Shown one piece after another: positions 53,601 through 56,600 of a stretch of DNA of 64,000 nt. Position numbers and translations under genes: made by a program. The notes beneath the pieces were generated by a model. It was given only the letters and a program-made list of their open reading frames with translations, did not search any database and was not told where the DNA came from. Source of the DNA: Labia minor (Eukaryota > Arthropoda > Insecta > Dermaptera > Spongiphoridae); the NCBI GenBank assembly GCA_963082975.1, contig OY720347.1, forward strand, positions 17,187,187-17,251,186. Direction: 5' to 3'. Within the stretch, counting starts at the first letter, position 1. Each line of letters starts with the position of its first letter.

Positions 53601-56600
53601 CGCTGTAATGCTCACAACAGCCCCTGATCCAGTAAGAAAATTTATTAAATATTTGTAAAATTATCAAAACACATAAAATAGGTAATGTGTGATGCCAATA
53701 AATATTAATATCATTTCATTTTGTATCTCTTCTCTTTATAATCAGGTTTTATAACAATGAACTAATCTTTATTTTTCAAATAAATAATCTTTCTTACCTA
53801 CACCCTCCATTCCAAAAGAAACCGAACTCTTTAAAAAAACAAAAAACCAATGTACATTTTGGAACAAATCATTTTTATTAATCAATGTATTCCCCTTCTC
53901 TCTGCATCGATACACAAATTGTCAAACGACTTCTCCATGTCCTTTATTGGAATGGTCTTTAGGACGTCGGTCGTCCCTTCTCAATGGCTTCAATTGATGC
54001 GTGCCACTTTCCTTTCATTGCCAAATGCAGTTAGGGAACAGATAGAAGTCGCACGGAGCCAGCTCTGGTGAATAGGGCGAATGATGCAAAGGAATAACGT
54101 GATTTTTGACCAAAAATTCAGTTACAAGTCGCGAACGATGTGATGGCGCATTATCGTGCAAAAGAGTCCAACTGCCGATTTCTCGATATTCTGGCCGAAT
54201 ACGACTAATTCTTGCCAGCAAACGCTTGATGACGCCCAAGTAAAACTCTCCAGTGACTGTCTGGCCGGGTGGAACAAATTCTTTGTGGATAATTCCTTTT
54301 GAATCGTAAAAATCCGGTTCTGGGAGGGCCTGATCTTTCGTCATCATCCAGCGTCTCTCTACCCGATTTGAATCGCCCGAACCACTCGTAAACTTGCGTA
54401 CAGGATAGACAATCATCATCATATGCATTTTGTAGCTTTTGGAGCATTTCAGTAAAAGTTTTACCAAGTTTAACACAAAAATCAATTGCAGCTCTTTGTT
54501 TGAAACTCATTTTCCGACCGATGTACAAAACACACTGACATTTGAAAAACAATAACTTTTGTTGTATGCATCCAAATGTCATGAAATTTATACCAGTTGT
54601 CAATGAGGGACTAAGCCATCTACGGGTAAAATATTACAACAGATGGCATTAGTGGTATTATTTTTTTTTAAAAGTTCGGTTTCTTTTGGAACGGAGGGTG
54701 TATTAATCAATCTCATCAGCTGTTATTTGGTAGTTAGGTGAATTAATTTTTTTTTTATTTTTTTATTTATCAGCTTGTTGTTCAAAATTTCCTGAATAAA
54801 ATTTTATAATATTGCTTATTGGAATTAGTATCTTGGCAATACATCTTTTGCATTTCCCTTGGCTAATTTTTATCTTGTTTGATTAGCAATTTTAAAAATA
54901 AAAAAGTAAAATGTATATACCAAAAATGCTGCATTTTTTTACTTTTATATTTATTAAAGTGTTAAACAAAAACAAAATTATTTTTCCATTTCAAACTTTT
55001 TTATATCAAATGTTAAATATATATATATATATATATTGACAAAGCGGCTAAAATGTGAATTTAACTGTGAAAAATACAATTAAATTCGACTTTCATAATA
55101 TTTTTATTCTATTAACAGTATGGCGTCCAATTCTCTATTCATATATGCGATTTCATTTTCTAGGAAAATTTGTAATTTAATTTTCTTTTTCTTTTTAATT
55201 ATAACTTAATTATTTAAGAAATATTTCTATAATCAATTAAACATGATTTACAAATTTATAAACCCTAAATGATATTTGTTCTTTTCATCATTTATTTAAA
55301 TATATTTGAAATTTTTTATGTTAACGCATTCATTAAAATAAAAATGTTAATATATTTTTTAGGGTGGCGGTACAGGAGCTGGACATCCGCCTGGGCAGTA
55401 TGCCATCTTACTTGGATGTGGATGCTGCCTTCTTCAATCACTTATGACTCTTTTTTTGCTCATTCCTTATTGGTGGACACATCGAAGTTGTCTAACTTTC
55501 CTGAAACTCCAATGTTGTACTGCAACTTCGGGTGCTATGAGTCTTTTTATTTATGCCGTTCGAGATACAATACCTAAAGTAAGTTAACTTCCAATCCATC
55601 AAATATGTGCTAAATTAATCTATCTATCTCTGTGGCTCTACGGAACTCGAAAGTTCTTGGCCGCAGCAACCACATTTCTCCAAGTGTCCGTATCCTGGGC
55701 AATAATCATCCTATAGCTATCCCTACCCTCTCCCATCCCTCTTACGTCCCTTCCTATAATGTCCACTCACCGCGTCCTTGGTCTTCCAAGCGGACGTTTC
55801 CCAATCGGTCTTCCCACCAATATATTTTTCGCCATTCTTTCCTCTCCCATTCTGGCCACGTGCCCTGCCCATCGCAGCCTTTTATAACCCTATTATAACC
55901 CTAACTATGTCTCAAGATAAATTTATTAATCAATTTTTTAAGTGATTTTCCAAATTTGTTAATTACTTTATCATATAAATTATTTATAAAAATCTATAAT
56001 AATGTTAAATTTATAAAAGTTTAACATGTACATAAACTGATTTATGTTATAATTTATTTTTATTTTCCAGTATTTCAAATCAAATCATGAAATAACTTTG
56101 TTTTAGGCAACTTTTTCTTATGTAACATCTGGACTTGGAGCTTTTCTTTTAATCGGCATGTCTTCCCATCTCAGTAAATTATTAGTCGTTTATACAGAAA
56201 CGGTACAAATCTCTGGTCATGCAAAACATGCACGTCAAATGGTCATCACAATAATCACAGGTGAGTTAAATTTTGTTCAAATTTTAATAAATTTTATAAA
56301 TTGAATTCTTAATTAAAACTTCCTTTTATTAAATTTAATAATTAATTTCTTTCATATTTCTTAATTTGATTTCTTATAAATTATTAAAATAGTTGAGTGT
56401 TTTCGACAAATTCAAATATTTAATTTATCGAATGATGTGAGTTTAATAATGTTTAAAATATAATATTTCTTTTTATGTTACAGGTGTCCCAATTCTGGCT
56501 GTGCTTTGTAATCATTTGGCACATTTATCAACTGGTTGGAGATTGACTTCTTGGTGGATTGTCTGTGGAACCCTATTCTTTAATATCTTTGTTACTTGTG

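Larger units (their letters stand above)
53632..55362 (+). other. Intron 10 with mariner
   Basis: Half of it is the 900-bp mariner; the remainder is AT-rich with a TA repeat near 55.02 kb. Confidence 0.75.
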
